Positions 1 through 10,756 of a stretch of DNA of 64,000 bases are shown one piece after another; position 1 is the stretch's first letter; each line of letters begins with the position of its first letter. Source of the stretch: Theropithecus gelada (Eukaryota; Chordata; Mammalia; Primates; Cercopithecidae); assembly GCF_003255815.1 (NCBI RefSeq), contig NC_037668.1:62182178-62246177 (forward strand), given 5' to 3'. Made by a program: the position numbers and the translations under genes. Below the pieces are notes generated by a model that had not been told where the DNA came from, searched no databases, and was given only the letters and a program-made list of their open reading frames with translations.

Positions 1-444
1 AGGTGCTGGAGAGGATGTGGAGAAATAGGAACACTTTTACACTGTTGGTGGGATTGTAAACTAGTTCAACCATTATGGAAAACAGTATGGCGATTCCTCA
101 AGGATCTAGAACTAGATGTACCATATGACCCAGCCATCCCATTACTGGGGATATACCCAAAGGATTATAAATTATGCTGCTATAAAGACACATGCACACG
201 TATGTTTATTGCAGCACTATTCACAATAGCAAAGACTTGGAATCAACCCAAATGTCCATCAGTGACAGATTGGATTAAGAAAATGTGGCACATATACACC
301 ATGGAATACTATGCAGCCATAAAAAAGGATGAGTTTGCGTCCTTTGTAGGGACATGGATGCAGCTGGAAACCATCATTCTTAGCAAACTCTCACAAGAAC
401 AGAAAACCAAACACCGTATGTTCTCACTCATAGGTGGGAACTGA
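1..444 (+). CDS. L1 ORF2 C-terminal segment (partial, open)
   Basis: The frame is open from base 1 to a TGA at 442-444, giving about 147 residues of the ORF2 protein C-terminus. ORF2p is the endonuclease/reverse transcriptase of LINE-1; this end is the cysteine-rich region that helps RNA binding and retrotransposition. Residues 2-19 show the CX3CX7HX4C pattern (Cys2, Cys6, His14, Cys19). The stretch ends with the usual ...SLIGGN terminus. No stop or frameshift is visible, which fits a recent insertion. The endonuclease and RT domains lie left of the window, so whether the element is full-length cannot be told. Confidence 0.85.
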   Translation, partial: RCWRGCGEIGTLLHCWWDCKLVQPLWKTVWRFLKDLELDVPYDPAIPLLGIYPKDYKLCCYKDTCTRMFIAALFTIAKTWNQPKCPSVTDWIKKMWHIYTMEYYAAIKKDEFASFVGTWMQLETIILSKLSQEQKTKHRMFSLIGGN

Positions 445-687
445 ACAATGAGATCACTTGGACTCAGGAAGGGGAACATCACACACCGGGGCCTATCATG
501 GGGAGGGGGGAGGGGGGAGGGATTGCATTGGGAGTTATACCTGATGTAAATGATGAGTTGATGGGTGCAGTAGACCAACATGGCACAAGTATACATATGT
601 AACAAACCTGCACATTATGCACATGTACCCTACAACTTAATGTATAATAATAATAAATAAATTTAAAAAAAAAAAAAAAAAAAAAAA
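1..687 (+). mobile_element. Young Old World monkey-type L1, 3' end (continues left of window)
   Basis: The window opens inside a LINE-1. It shows the end of ORF2 (to 444), a 3' UTR with a G-rich tract at 500-521, and a 27-base poly(A) tail from 661. The UTR ending (gttgatgggtgcagtagacc, then tgtaccctacaactta and a taataataaataaa tail) is nearly identical in the copies at 6.3 and 15 kb. I associate this variant with cercopithecid L1s; ape L1s differ here. The 5' end and left TSD lie outside the window. The sequence right after the tail (gactggcttcccag) is the candidate right TSD. Confidence 0.93.
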
Positions 688-689
688 GA

Positions 690-950
690 CTGGCTTCCCA
701 GAAGCAGCTCTTGAAGATGATCAGGAAGAGGAAGCAGATTGTACAGACTGCCCCAACCTGAGCCATTACCTCTCCTCTTTCTCCCAACAAAGTCTTGAGG
801 GTGCCTCTGCCATGTCCTCACCCTGCTGTTCTATAATAATTATTTACCCCAGAAAATGAGCTCTTTAGGTCCAGGGCCATCTTATTTTTTTCTCTATGTT
901 TTCTGCTCCCAATACAGTATATGGTAGGCACCCAAAAATGTGTTGGACGG
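690..950 (+). mobile_element. L2 LINE 3' end, sense
   Basis: Decayed match to the L2 3' end: 'gagctctttaggtccaggg', then 'atggtaggcaccc' and 'aaatgtgttgg' near the end. The young L1 tail abuts it, so the L1 inserted into or beside it. Confidence 0.6.
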
Positions 951-954
951 AGCA

Positions 955-1329
955 TAGAACTTGGGAGGCTCCCTTAGATCTGGCTATGCTATCGAATACT
1001 TAGGGAGAATGAGAGACAGTGGGGTGGTGAGGAGAGCAGGGACCAGATCTTACGGGATGTCAGTCACATGAAGGACCTTGGACTCTATCCTGCTGGAAAT
1101 GTGTCCAAGGCCCCAGGACAGCTTTGGAATTATCCCTGTTGAGTTACAGAGCTGGCTTCAGAGTCTCTGAGTAGCAGCCATTAGCCCTAATTACTGATGA
1201 CCAGTGTTGGGGTGGTGGCACCATGAGCCAAAGCCTACCTCTCACTTCCCCACATCTCATCCTCCTCCACCCCAGGAACCCCTATTTTGGTAATGCTACC
1301 ACCATAGACCCTGTTGCTCAGGCCCCAAG
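955..1329. other. Mostly unassigned; weak antisense L2 similarity
   Basis: Bases about 1040-1110 (gaccttggactctatcctgc) resemble antisense L2. I recognise nothing in the rest. Confidence 0.35.
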
Positions 1330-2262
1330 CCATAGATTCGTTTTTTATTCTTCTCTTTCTCTTCTCTCCACTTAATCCATGAAGATCTGTGGCTTTCTCT
1401 CTAAAATATAGCCCAGTCTACTTTTGCCCATCTCTCCCTCTACCTCCCTAGTCCAGGCAGCCATCTCTTCCCTCCTGGGTTGTTGCCATGGCCTTTTACC
1501 CAGCACTTGGGCTCCATCCTTACCTTTCTTCCCCATCCACTGTCTGGCCACCCTCCAGGCAAACATGGTCTTGTAAAAATGCATCACTGATCATATCATC
1601 TCCATATTCAAGTTCTAATTCCTTTGCATGGCCTTCCCAACTCTGCATTGGTTTATCCCCGTATCTCTGACCTCACTTCACACCACCCTTCTCCTACTCA
1701 CTAGCTTCTGCCAGTCTGGCCTCTTTCTGTTCTGCAAACAAGCCAAATCTGCCTCTCCTTGGGGCCTTTGCACTTGCAGTCGAGGTCCTTGTTTCTTACT
1801 TAGAATGTTTTTTTTTTTTTTCCATCTCTTTGCAGGATTCTCCTCTTCCTGCAGGTCTCAGTTAAAACCCTTTCTCTACAGGGACTTCCCTGAACACCCT
1901 TTGTAAATGATATTCCTCTGCATCCCTAATCCCCATCCCATTTCCTCTCATTACCCAATTTATTCTCGTCACAGCGATTATTAAGATGAAAGTGTATTTA
2001 CCTGCTAGTGTTTATCTCTTCTGCTGGAATATGAGCTCCATGAGAGCAGAGACCTTGTGTGACTTGTTTACCTTGATGTTCCTAGCACATAACAGGCACT
2101 CTATGCATGCTGCTATTGTTATTATTGTATGTTTGTTACTCTAATTATTACATACAGAGTGTCCCTAGCACCTAGAACACTGCATGGCCTAGAGCAGGTA
2201 GGCTGTAATAACAATAGATAATAATAACAGTAATAGATATTGTTTGAACAATTAAATAAACA
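1330..2262 (+). mobile_element. L2 LINE, sense, long fragment
   Basis: The order of L2 landmarks is kept: 'gccaccctccaggcaaaca', 'ggggcctttgcacttgcag', the 'aaaaccctttctctacagg' block, 'gaatatgagctccatgag', and a 3' end 'tgttcctagcacataacagg'. A second tail-like segment (cctagcacctagaacac) follows at 2165-2200, so two L2 ends may lie together here. Small ORFs inside are chance. Confidence 0.75.
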
Positions 2263-4350
2263 GAGAAATAAGGCCCCCCGAGGCTCCGGCGGAGGATGAG
2301 ATTGAACACAGAATGAGCCCCAGGTGACCCGGGGAGGAGGGGCTCACTGACTCCACCCGATCTCCTTTAGGAATGAGAGGACCCCTGCCCCTCATAAAAT
2401 CTCATCGCTAAGCCAGACAGTCTCAGTGACTTGCGAATCAGAGGACCTGTAAGTATTAGAAAGCCAAACCTCCCCCCGGACTACCACCCCTCCAGAGAGT
2501 GGTGTAAATCATATCTGCCCATCTCTGCAAGCCTGCTTCACAGGATGGGGAGAGCAGGCGTAGTCCTCTGTCACTCAGAACGGCCCAGCTAGACTGCTGG
2601 TGCAGAACTAGTCTATGTACAGCCCTAATTCTGATGCTGAAGCCTGGATGAGCCCCAAGGATGCAGAGATGACATTAGCTGCCCTGGAATTTCTGGCAAT
2701 GCTCTAAGACCCACCCCACCCCACCCATGAAACTGACAACCCTAGAAGCAGCCTTCCTGTGCTTCTTTTGGCCAGGTTAAGTATTTCCAATCGCTACCTT
2801 TTTCCCCATATGACCCAGTATTGAGTCTTCTCACCACTCTAGTTATAACCCTGTGAACACATACCAGTCTTTCAGTGCTCCTTTAAAAACACCCTGTCCA
2901 GATTGAAGACTATTACCACAGACAGGGTCTGCCTACAGAGCAGAAACATGAACTCCCTTTCTCTATCTACTAAGCTTCTATTAATGTAGCCCCGAGAGTA
3001 ATTAAAAATCACTAAAGGTGAGTGCTGAGATGAAGACAGAAAGAAGGCAGCACTTTGGGAAAATCCTGTAACTATGGGATGGGCTAAAGAAGAAAACCCA
3101 GAGAAGGAAACTGAGAAGGAACAGTCCAAGAGATTGGTGGAAAGCACATTTCCCAGGTACAAGTAGGACAGTCTCTTACTGTCCCACAGCTACAGGCAGC
3201 TAATAGCCATACAAATACACAGAGCGTCCAAGAGAATGAGATGAGACCATGCGCTGTGTCTAATGATTCCTCTGGTCAGATCCTTCCAGGGAGATTTTCT
3301 ATGGCACGGTGGGGCAGAAGTCAGACTGCAAAGGGCAGAGGAGAGAGAGATGAGGGCCCAGGGAGTGTAGACAACACTTTTAAGATTTAAGGGCAGGACT
3401 TAGGTGCTGGGAAGTTGGAGCAGCAGAGGCAGAAGGCAGGAACTCAGGCACTGTGGTGGACATCCACGGTTGGTGCGCCCTTCCTTCTTCTGGAAACCAC
3501 ACTCGCACTTCTTTGGGGATCATTTCCCTCTCTCAGCCCCAACTGTTTCATTTCAGTGAGACCAGAAGAGGGCATGAGTCCAGGCTAGGGCAATCGGAAT
3601 CCCCCTTGGGATTTCTCCAATTAAAACCAAGGAAATAGAGTATTTGCCTCTCTAGTGATGAATCCTAGGATTTGTCAGGAGTAGCCAATGGAGGAAGCCC
3701 ACCTGGCAGAATTCAGTTGACATTCCAGAGAGACAGAGGTCATTGGAGTGTCTGAGCCCCTGCCAGGTCTGAGATTTGGTGACTTCGGCATTTACCAAAT
3801 AGGTTACAAGAGCCACTAGTAACCTAAACGAAATCAAATTGGGTTTCTGTCACTGGCAATCAGAATAATTCTAATATCAGAATTGAAGTCCAAAGGATGA
3901 GTTCACAAGGAGTCTGGTATCTAAGATGGTTTGATGCTAAGGCCACTCACATGCAAGGCCAGGGGCGCCCTTGTGGGTCTTATCCTTCTTGAGTCTGATG
4001 TCCCCAGTCTGGTGACCAAAGCCAATTGCACCTTGCATCTGCCCCTGCTATGATAACACAGCTGGACTGGCTGCCTTATGGAGAAGGTTATTTATTTGTT
4101 TCATAAGCAGGAAGGCTAGAGGCATATCGTGGTAGAGCCCAAGCTTGCCTTTCTTTCCTATTTCACATTATATTTCACCCTGGCAAGAGTGATTCTTCTT
4201 GGCCAGAAAATTGATTTTAAATCTCCCTTCTTCTGACAACCCCACACAATCCTCCCTTCCTGGGGCCTTTGCCCTCTCTCTCTCTCTGTAAAGCCCTCCT
4301 TCCACTCCCATCTTTCTGAGTGCCCCTAGACACACACTTCTGCGCTTGCA
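2263..4350. other. Largely unassigned sequence
   Basis: A short GC-rich patch sits at 2270-2460 and contains a possible exon (listed separately). Bases 3440-3640 look like a very old LTR (phrases such as 'caggctagggcaatcggaat'), but I cannot name it. I see no gene in the rest. Confidence 0.4.
2371..2448 (+). other. Possible orphan exon (splice-site bounded, 78 bp)
   Basis: A pyrimidine-bearing acceptor (gatctcctttag) ends at 2370. A strong donor (cct/gtaagtatt) begins at 2449. The interval is 78 bp, a multiple of three, and one of its three frames is open throughout. Both signals could be chance, and no neighbouring exon is recognisable. Confidence 0.2.
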
Positions 4351-4355
4351 TGCAT

Positions 4356-4356
4356 G

Positions 4357-4384
<28 letters not shown>
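4356..4384. repeat. (CA)n microsatellite
   Basis: About 13 CA units follow a short tgcatgca motif. Chance ORFs across it translate the repeat. Confidence 0.95.
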
Positions 4385-4388
<4 letters not shown>

Positions 4389-4429
4389 AGCTCTTCTCTG
4401 TGCCGGGGATTTTCTCTTTCCCCAATTCC

Positions 4430-4752
4430 TTTCATTTTATTTTATTTTATTTTTTTATTTTATTTTATTTTATTTGGAGATGGAGTCTTGCTCTGTCTCC
4501 CAGGCTGGAGTGCGGTGGTGAGATCTCGGCTCGCTGCAACCTCTGCCTCCCAAGTTCAAGTGATTCTCCTGCCTCAGCCTCCCGAGTGGCTGCGACTACA
4601 GGCGTCTGCCACCGTGCCCAGGTAATTTCTGTATTTTAGAGATGGTGTTTCACCATGTTGACCAGGCTGGTCGTGAACTCCTGACCTCAGGTGATCTGCC
4701 CGCCTCGACCACCCAAAGTGCTGGCATTACAGGCATGAGCACTGCACCCAGC
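4430..4752 (-). mobile_element. AluS, antisense, with TSD
   Basis: Full-length dimeric Alu read from its 3' tail: an impure (TTTTA)n tail, 'ggagatggagtcttgctctg', then the left-arm 5' end near 4752. The direct repeat ccccaattcc occurs at 4420-4429 and 4753-4762 and marks the TSD. The tail has become a TTTTA microsatellite. Confidence 0.93.
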
Positions 4753-4762
4753 CCCCAATTCC

Positions 4763-5220
4763 ATTTATTGATGCACTTTTATAACCAACTCCATCTGTGG
4801 CTCTCCGGCATGGAGTGATGGAACCCAGAGCAGGGAGTAGGCTGGAGGAGATCTGGACTTCAATTCTTGGCACCTGCCTAGAGGGAGTGAGCTGGCACCA
4901 GGAAAAAGGAGGCTGCCCAGCTGTTCTAGGAGGAACTGGGCTTAACAACAGCCTCAGCTAAGACATCAGACGCTGAGTAGGATGGGGACAACACAGAGAG
5001 GTGGGTAGGGAAGAAGGAGGAACGCAGCTGACGGAGCTCAAGGTATGTATGCTCCTTGTTCCCACCTTCCATATTCCTGTGGCTACTGTGTGTAACCTGT
5101 GCCAGCACCTGGCTACAGGGAGATGCCTTGGAAATTGGTGTGCAGCATTTGGAAGTTCTGGAATCTGGAGCCTGAAAGATTTCTGTCCCCATCCCAGCTC
5201 AGCCATTTACTAAGTATATG
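4763..5220. other. Unassigned sequence
   Basis: No repeat family or gene recognised. Overlapping short ORFs on both strands have no recognisable motif. Confidence 0.4.
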
Positions 5221-5221
5221 G

Positions 5222-5410
5222 GGTTGTCTGACAGGGGTCTACAAAGCTTTTCTTAGAGGGCCAAATAGTACATATTTTAAGCTTTGCAGGCCATAAGTTC
5301 TCTGTCACCATTCAGCTCTGCCATTGTAGCACCAGAGCAGCCACAGACAATGTGTAAATGAACAGATGTAGTTGTGTCCCATTGAAACTTTATCTACAAA
5401 AGCAGGTGGT
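5222..5410 (+). mobile_element. hAT-Charlie MITE (MER58-like)
   Basis: Contains 'agagggccaaatagta', 'ttaagctttgcaggccata', 'gaaactttatctacaaaa' and 'ggtctacaaagctttt'. These are typical of the small hAT elements that read GGGCCAGATAGTAAATATTTTAGGC in consensus form. The terminal repeats are decayed and the family name is from memory. Confidence 0.65.
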
Positions 5411-5565
5411 CCGTGCTCAGGGCATAACTTGCCAATCTGGAAGGCCTTCCTGTTCAGGTGCAACTCTAGAAATTCTGATTACAGCTCCAGGAGCTCAGCC
5501 CAGCTGCTCAAAGGAAAACTACGTGACTGTGAGAAAGCAATCCTCTCTGCTAGTCACTTAACATG
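5411..5565. other. Unassigned sequence
   Basis: Short spacer between a hAT element and a MIR. Nothing recognised. Confidence 0.3.
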
Positions 5566-5760
5566 CATGGTACAGCCTAGTGGTCAAGAGCATGGGCTAA
5601 GCTCAAACCTGGCTTTGTCACATACAAGTTCTGAAACCTTGGGGAAGTCACTGAACTGCTTTATCCGTTAGAGTCATCATCTGTAAAATGAAGATGCTAA
5701 ACAGAAGATGGGTATGAGCATTCAATTAGTCAGCTCATATGCTAGAATAGCACCCGGACG
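5566..5760 (+). mobile_element. MIR SINE, sense
   Basis: Runs through the MIR layout: 'ctagtggtcaagagcatggg', 'aagttctgaaaccttgggga', 'tcatctgtaaaatga'. The tRNA-derived head and core are both present. Confidence 0.85.
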
Positions 5761-5769
5761 AATCTTATT

Positions 5770-6302
5770 ATTAAGGAGTCCGATGAGATTGCAAGATGGA
5801 TAATGTCAGGAGATTTCCTTGTGACAGCAGAGGAAGACCTCTAAGTTAGCCTTAGAAGTGCTTCCTAGAAGAAGTAACGCTGCAGCTGAAGCTCTAACGA
5901 TAAATAGGAACATGTTTGAGCACCTATTGAAAGCAAGAAAAAGCAAGTCTTATTTAGGGACTCATAGGGAGGTCCAGCCGTCTCAGAGGTTAGAGTTCCT
6001 GAAGATCAGTGAGAGACAAAGCTGGAGAGATAAGCAGGGGCCTGGTCATGCAAGACCATGTACACCAAGCAGTCGAAAGTGGATTTTGTCTTTGTGACAA
6101 CGGGAGCCATAGAAAGGTTTTAACTGGGGGAGATGGGTACTGAGGCAAATGCTTGCTCCGGCTGTTTGTAGAATGTAAATTAGAGAAAATGGGAGTGGAG
6201 ACGGGAGACCACCAGAAAGTCCTGACATCAATTCAGGCAGAGAGGAGGGGGATGCCCTAATGCGAGGGCCCTGGGAAGAGAGAGGCACAAGCAGGAGGTA
6301 TT
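5770..6302 (-). mobile_element. L2 LINE, antisense, left part
   Basis: Antisense L2 phrases are clear: 'gcctggtcatgcaagacca', 'gtggattttgtctttgtg', 'gagccatagaaaggttttaac'. The match resumes at 6739 after the inserted L1. Confidence 0.75.
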
Positions 6303-6316
6303 AAAGAGATTGAATT
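6303..6316. repeat. Left TSD of the twin-primed L1
   Basis: aaagagattgaatt matches 6725-6738 exactly (14 bp). Confidence 0.9.
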
Positions 6317-6724
6317 TTTTCATCTTTTGAGAACTGTCTGTTCATGCAGCTGGAAACCATCATTCTTAGCAAACTATCACAAGAACAGAAAACCAAACAC
6401 CGCATGTTCTCACTCATAGGTGGGAACTGAACAATGAGATCACTTGGACTCAGGAAGGGGAACATCACACACCGGGGCCTATCATGGGGAGGGGGGAGGG
6501 GGGAGGCATTGCATTGGGAGTTATACCTGATGTAAATGACGAGTTGATGGGTGCAGTAGACCAACATGGCACAAGTATACATATGTAACAAACCTGCACG
6601 TTATGCACATGTACCCTACAACTTAAAGTATAATAATAATAAATAAATTAAAAAAAAATAAAAAATAAAAAAAATAAAAAAAAAAGAAACTCTTAAAAAA
6701 AAAAAACTCTTGAAAAAAAAAAAA
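6317..6724 (+). mobile_element. 5'-truncated, 5'-inverted (twin-primed) young L1
   Basis: From about 6343 the sequence is the last ORF2 codons and 3' UTR of the same young L1 lineage as 1-687, ending in an impure A-rich tail (6650-6724). Bases 6321-6345 instead read as the reverse complement of an ORF2 segment from further upstream (antisense peptide MNRQFSKDEK). A short inverted 5' piece joined to a sense 3' piece, inside one TSD pair, is the signature of twin priming. By L1 layout, about 450 bp between the two pieces was lost. The ORF2 stop TGA falls at 6427-6429. Confidence 0.92.
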
Positions 6725-6738
6725 AAAGAGATTGAATT
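6725..6738. repeat. Right TSD of the twin-primed L1
   Basis: aaagagattgaatt, identical to 6303-6316. Confidence 0.9.
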
Positions 6739-6835
6739 GTTAAGATAGGGAATCCTATGGGACATAGGAAATGGGAAGGAAGGAAGAGTCAAGGGTGACT
6801 CCCAGGTTTTGACCCACCACTTCCCTTTATAGTTC
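6739..6835 (-). mobile_element. L2 LINE, antisense, right part
   Basis: Continues the L2 left of the L1: 'agagtcaagggtgactccc' followed by 'aggttttgacc' matches antisense L2. Confidence 0.65.
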
Positions 6836-7900
6836 TAAAACGGCAAAGCTTTATCACTGACTGATTCTGGGCCAGAACTCCAAACCCGTCTTGCGATCCA
6901 AATCTGCGACAGGAAGGAGCCTGTCAGAGGTCGTCTCATGCATCCCTCCGCCTCTGGGCCAGTCTGCATTCAACCCATCTAAGCAGTCAGCTGCAGGGGC
7001 AGCAAAGGGCAGGCATGCCCTGAGCACACAGGTTGGCTCTGCTATCCACAAGGAAGCAGCGCCAGTGTGGAGGTGAAGGCCCTGAGGCCCTAGAGAGTCG
7101 GGGCCTTGAGCTGTTAAGAGGAATGGACCCCTGCTTCCTTTTATCTTTTCAAAATTAGCCAGCAGGGTCCCTCTCCTTGCTGGAAAGGGAGGAGGGTCTG
7201 GCAGCTAGCCACCCCAACTACATCACAGCTAGAGCTCCACGGCCCCAGCCACGACAGATGTGATTTATCTACAGCCCAGGAAAAGCGGGAAAGGAATGCC
7301 TTTCTTCCCTTCCTTGCTGTTTGGGGCCATTCATCACCTTCGTTATTTTTATAGTCGTGTGGGAGTAGTCGGCTCTCTTCACCACCCTCCAGGAAATGTG
7401 AACAAATAAGGAATCAGTACACATGCTATCAGGAAGGTATCAAGGCACTGAGGGGTGATTAAGAACGGGATGTCAAGTTTCCACCCCCCTGCCCTCTCTA
7501 CTTCTTACTTTAACTCCCTCCCATCCCCCAGAATTCCCCAGATAGGACCTGAGGCTGTATCTGAGTTATAGATGAGAATGGAAGAGTTGCTCTAAAACAA
7601 CTGGAACATCAGTAGACTTTAAAAAGGGGGATTATTGTAAAGCTGTTGCCAAGTGACCTCTGATTTAAGCTGATAGAGTAAACAAAACAGTGACTCTGTG
7701 AGGTCAGTGTGAGGCCAGTAGGACTGAAAGGTTTGCTGGAAAGATGGAAAGGTGGAGAAAGAAAATAGAACCCACTCTCGCATGGGTAAAGGTTTGTATG
7801 TTGCTCAACTCAAAGCAGAAGTGAAAGCTTTAATTCCTGGAGAGACTTTATTTGCCCTTCCACAGTGGGGATGGCATGTTGTACAGTGGAGCTTTGTTCT
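6836..7900. other. Unassigned, partly GC-richer sequence
   Basis: No repeat family recognised. Bases 7230-7400 contain a GATA-like site (tgtgatttatct) and an A/T-rich MEF2-like site (ttatttttatag) and look the least decayed here. That is only an impression. Confidence 0.35.
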
Positions 7901-7904
7901 TATT

Positions 7905-8050
7905 TGAACCTAGATTTGAATCTTGACTCCTCCATTACCTCAAGAATTTATTAACTGAGGATAATAATATCTATTCATGGGGTTGTAAAAAGTTTAAAAT
8001 TTTAACGTATATGTTTATTATCTGGCTGAAAGTCCGATACCAACATTAGT
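7905..8050 (+). mobile_element. MIR-like fragment, sense
   Basis: 'aacctagatttgaatcttga', 'ctcctccatta' and 'ggataataatatc' match the MIR core. It shares an unusual internal deletion with 8736-8795. Confidence 0.6.
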
Positions 8051-8449
8051 ATTTTGCTTCTCAAGTTATTTCAGCTTCAGCCATTAGGAGTTCCATCAGG
8101 TTGGCTCCTGTGTTCTTTTGACAAGCCTCCAGATATTCTAGGCGCGTCTTGTATTTTCCATTCTCAGCCCTGGAATCAGCTATTTCCCCTAGGAACCCTG
8201 GTTCTGTTTAATGGAGAACGTTGTCTAGAGACCAAGATTGGGGTGCTGGACATGCTTATTGCTACTGAGGTGTCATTGCTTGTAGCCTCATTGCTTTCAT
8301 CAGACAGAGCTAGGAAATAAAGGTATGTACACCAACCATGTGTTTTTGTAAGATGAAAGTAAGGTAAGAAATACACAGAAATGCTTTATCTTATTTTTGC
8401 AACTTTCCTATTCTTTCAAAATTAAGTTTTTACTTGAAGTATATAAAGC
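8051..8449. other. Unassigned sequence
   Basis: An 88-codon ORF starts at 8054. It has no recognisable domain and lies between decayed repeats, so I do not call it a gene. Confidence 0.35.
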
Positions 8450-8457
8450 ACCTAGAG

Positions 8458-8555
8458 CAGGGGTGTCCAATCTTTTGGCTTCCCTGGGCTACACTGAAAG
8501 AAGAATTGTCTTGGGCCGCCATAAAATACACCAACACTAATGATAGCTGATGAGC

Positions 8556-8586
<31 letters not shown>

Positions 8587-8673
8587 AAACAACTCATGAT
8601 GTTCGAAGAAAGTTTATGAATTTACGTTGGGCCATATTCAAAGCCGTCCAGGGCTGCAGGTTGGATAAGCTTG
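8458..8673 (+). mobile_element. hAT-Charlie MITE with TSD (MER30-like)
   Basis: Starts 'caggggtgtccaatctttt' and ends 'ggttggataagcttg', giving imperfect hAT-type terminal repeats. The flanks acctagag (8450-8457) and atctagat (8674-8681) agree at 6 of 8 bases, as expected for the 8-bp hAT TSD. An internal run of As at 8557-8582 has expanded. The family name is tentative. Confidence 0.8.
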
Positions 8674-8694
8674 ATCTAGATTATAATACGTGTG

Positions 8695-8860
8695 TAATGG
8701 CTGTGAATTGCTTTTCCATCCCTCCACTTCCTAAACTTCACTCCTCTATTAGCCTCAAGAATTTATAAATGGGATAATAATATCCAATCCATAGGATATT
8801 ACGGACATAATAGGTAAAACACACAGGACGTGTTTCAGGCTGTGAACCATAAATGTACCC
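8695..8860 (+). mobile_element. MIR-like fragment, sense
   Basis: 'cttcactcctctattag' and 'gggataataatatcc' match the MIR core, with the same deletion as 7922-7981. Confidence 0.5.
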
Positions 8861-8974
8861 TACAGCAGCAAATTAGCAGTGGGAACCACTCTGGTCAAGC
8901 TCTTTGGGTCAGAGCAATTAGTTGACTCTATCTAAAGTTTGAAGTAGAGATTTTATAATATGGAGGGGGATATA

Positions 8975-9445
8975 GTTTAGATTCCCCCAGAAGTCAACCC
9001 TGAGACAGAATTTAAGTACTAATAATTTATTTTGAGAGGCCCCAGAAACACGAGTAGAGGAATGAGAAAGTGACACAGGAAAAGGCAAGCAACCAACATT
9101 TGTGTGTTATTAAGCCAGCTCCCACAGTGAGGGACTGCCGCATAATCCCATGAGGAAACTCTGGAAAATGCTGTAAAACACATGACTCAGAACGATTCAC
9201 AGGTACACATACCCAGCAGAGATGCTGGGGTGTTTTATATATAAGCCCCAACAATCATTGGTTGAAGGCTATTCCCAGGGGTTGTTGCTCTTCCAGCACA
9301 GGCAAAGTGGCCTCCCGCAGTTCTGGGGAAAGTCCCAGGAACAGAGTTGCAGGTATTGGCAGCTGTAAGCCATAAGCAGCACCCTCAACTACAGAAAGTC
9401 TCAGAGAGAAGGGCACAGATCTATCTTAACACTTTGCCCCAGCCA
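8975..9445 (-). mobile_element. Old ERV LTR, antisense (family unsure)
   Basis: On the minus strand it has a TATA box (tatatata at about 9236-9243) and, about 210 bp on, an AATAAA signal (9026-9031). It closes with 'gggttgacttctggggg' like an LTR 3' end. It may be an ERVL-type LTR such as LTR33; the name is a guess. No internal retroviral sequence adjoins it. Confidence 0.55.
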
Positions 9446-10367
9446 CCCATGACCACACCAAGTCCCCGTTCAGGCTGCTTGACTCCACTTCTTGAGCTTC
9501 TCCAGCTCTTCTGAGCTGCCTTGAGGGTGCCATGTAAAGAGAAAAGAATTATGGCATCTCCTGAGCTTTTGGCTTCAGAGGAGGAAATTTGTCAAGGAAG
9601 AGCCAGTTTCATCTAACCAAATATTCATTAACCTGTGACAAGGTAGCCAGGTCTACAAATTTCCTCAAAGTGATATTAAAATGTATTTATATATAGAGCT
9701 AGGCGGTATTTCTATATACATGAATATGCAAATTTCTAGGTTTGTAAGTATCGGTGGTTGAGAATGAGAATGAGGCAGTGAGTACAGAGCCATGAATTCA
9801 TAAAATGTTTAAAAGGAGCTCTCTCCAACCTTTTGGTGTGTTATATTATTAAGGTATAGTAGACTTGCTAAGTGTGTTGTAAATTTAAAAGTTTAATGCA
9901 TCATTTGCTGAAGTTTTTCACTGAGTTTATTCTAGGAAAGGGCAATGAGGAGAAAGGGATGTCACCTCAACCTTTCCCCTTGAGAACAGTGGCATGAATG
10001 GCTGCTCCAGTCAGAGCCAGTGTCCCACCCTCCTTCCTGGGCATCCAGAGGTCCTTGCACGGGCACAGTCACCATGTGTGGACATGCAGATTGTGCCCAG
10101 CACAAGTGTGCCTAGTCTGGGGGCAAGGGAGCACTGGAATCTAGCCCATGCTTACCTCACCAAGTCAAGCATACCAGTGTAAGACTGCAGCCACCTGGGA
10201 GAAGGGCACCTTTTTTAAATTTACACAAAAGCACCACATGTGTTAGCAGCAGCCATATGTGCAACATTCATCATGATATCCATTATGTGCACACACCATA
10301 CCAATGAGGTACCATCACTATACACACTGCAAGACCAGAGCACATAGAGGGTAAAGACTTGTCCAGG
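9446..10367. other. Unassigned sequence
   Basis: No clear repeat or gene. A 62-codon ORF at 9994-10182 has no recognisable motif. Confidence 0.35.
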
Positions 10368-10756
10368 GTATCATAGTTTGCTGGGCTGCCATAACAGTAC
10401 CATAGGATGAGTCGCTCAAATGATAGAAATGTATTTTCTCACAATTCTGGAGGCCAGAAGTCCAAGATCAAGGTGTTGGCAGGATTGGTTTCTACTGAGG
10501 CCCCCACTTCTTGGCTTCCAGATGACTGTCTTTTCCCTGTGTTCTCACAAAGTCTTCCCTCCATAGATGTCTGCATCCTAATCTCCTCTTCACAGGGAAA
10601 CCAGTGATATGGGATTAGGACCCACTGTAATGACCTCATTTTACCTTATTGCCTCTCTAAAGACCTTGTCTCCAAATACAGTCACATTCTGAGACACTGC
10701 GGTTAAGACTTCAACATATGAATATTGGGGGTACCCATTTCATCCCGTCACACAGA
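10368..10756 (-). mobile_element. MLT1-type MaLR LTR, antisense
   Basis: Antisense reading of a MaLR LTR: 'tttgctgggctgccataaca', 'cacaattctggaggccagaa', 'gtccaagatcaaggtg', 'ctccaaatacagtcacattc' and 'ttcaacatatgaat'. Nearly complete, without an internal region. Confidence 0.88.
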
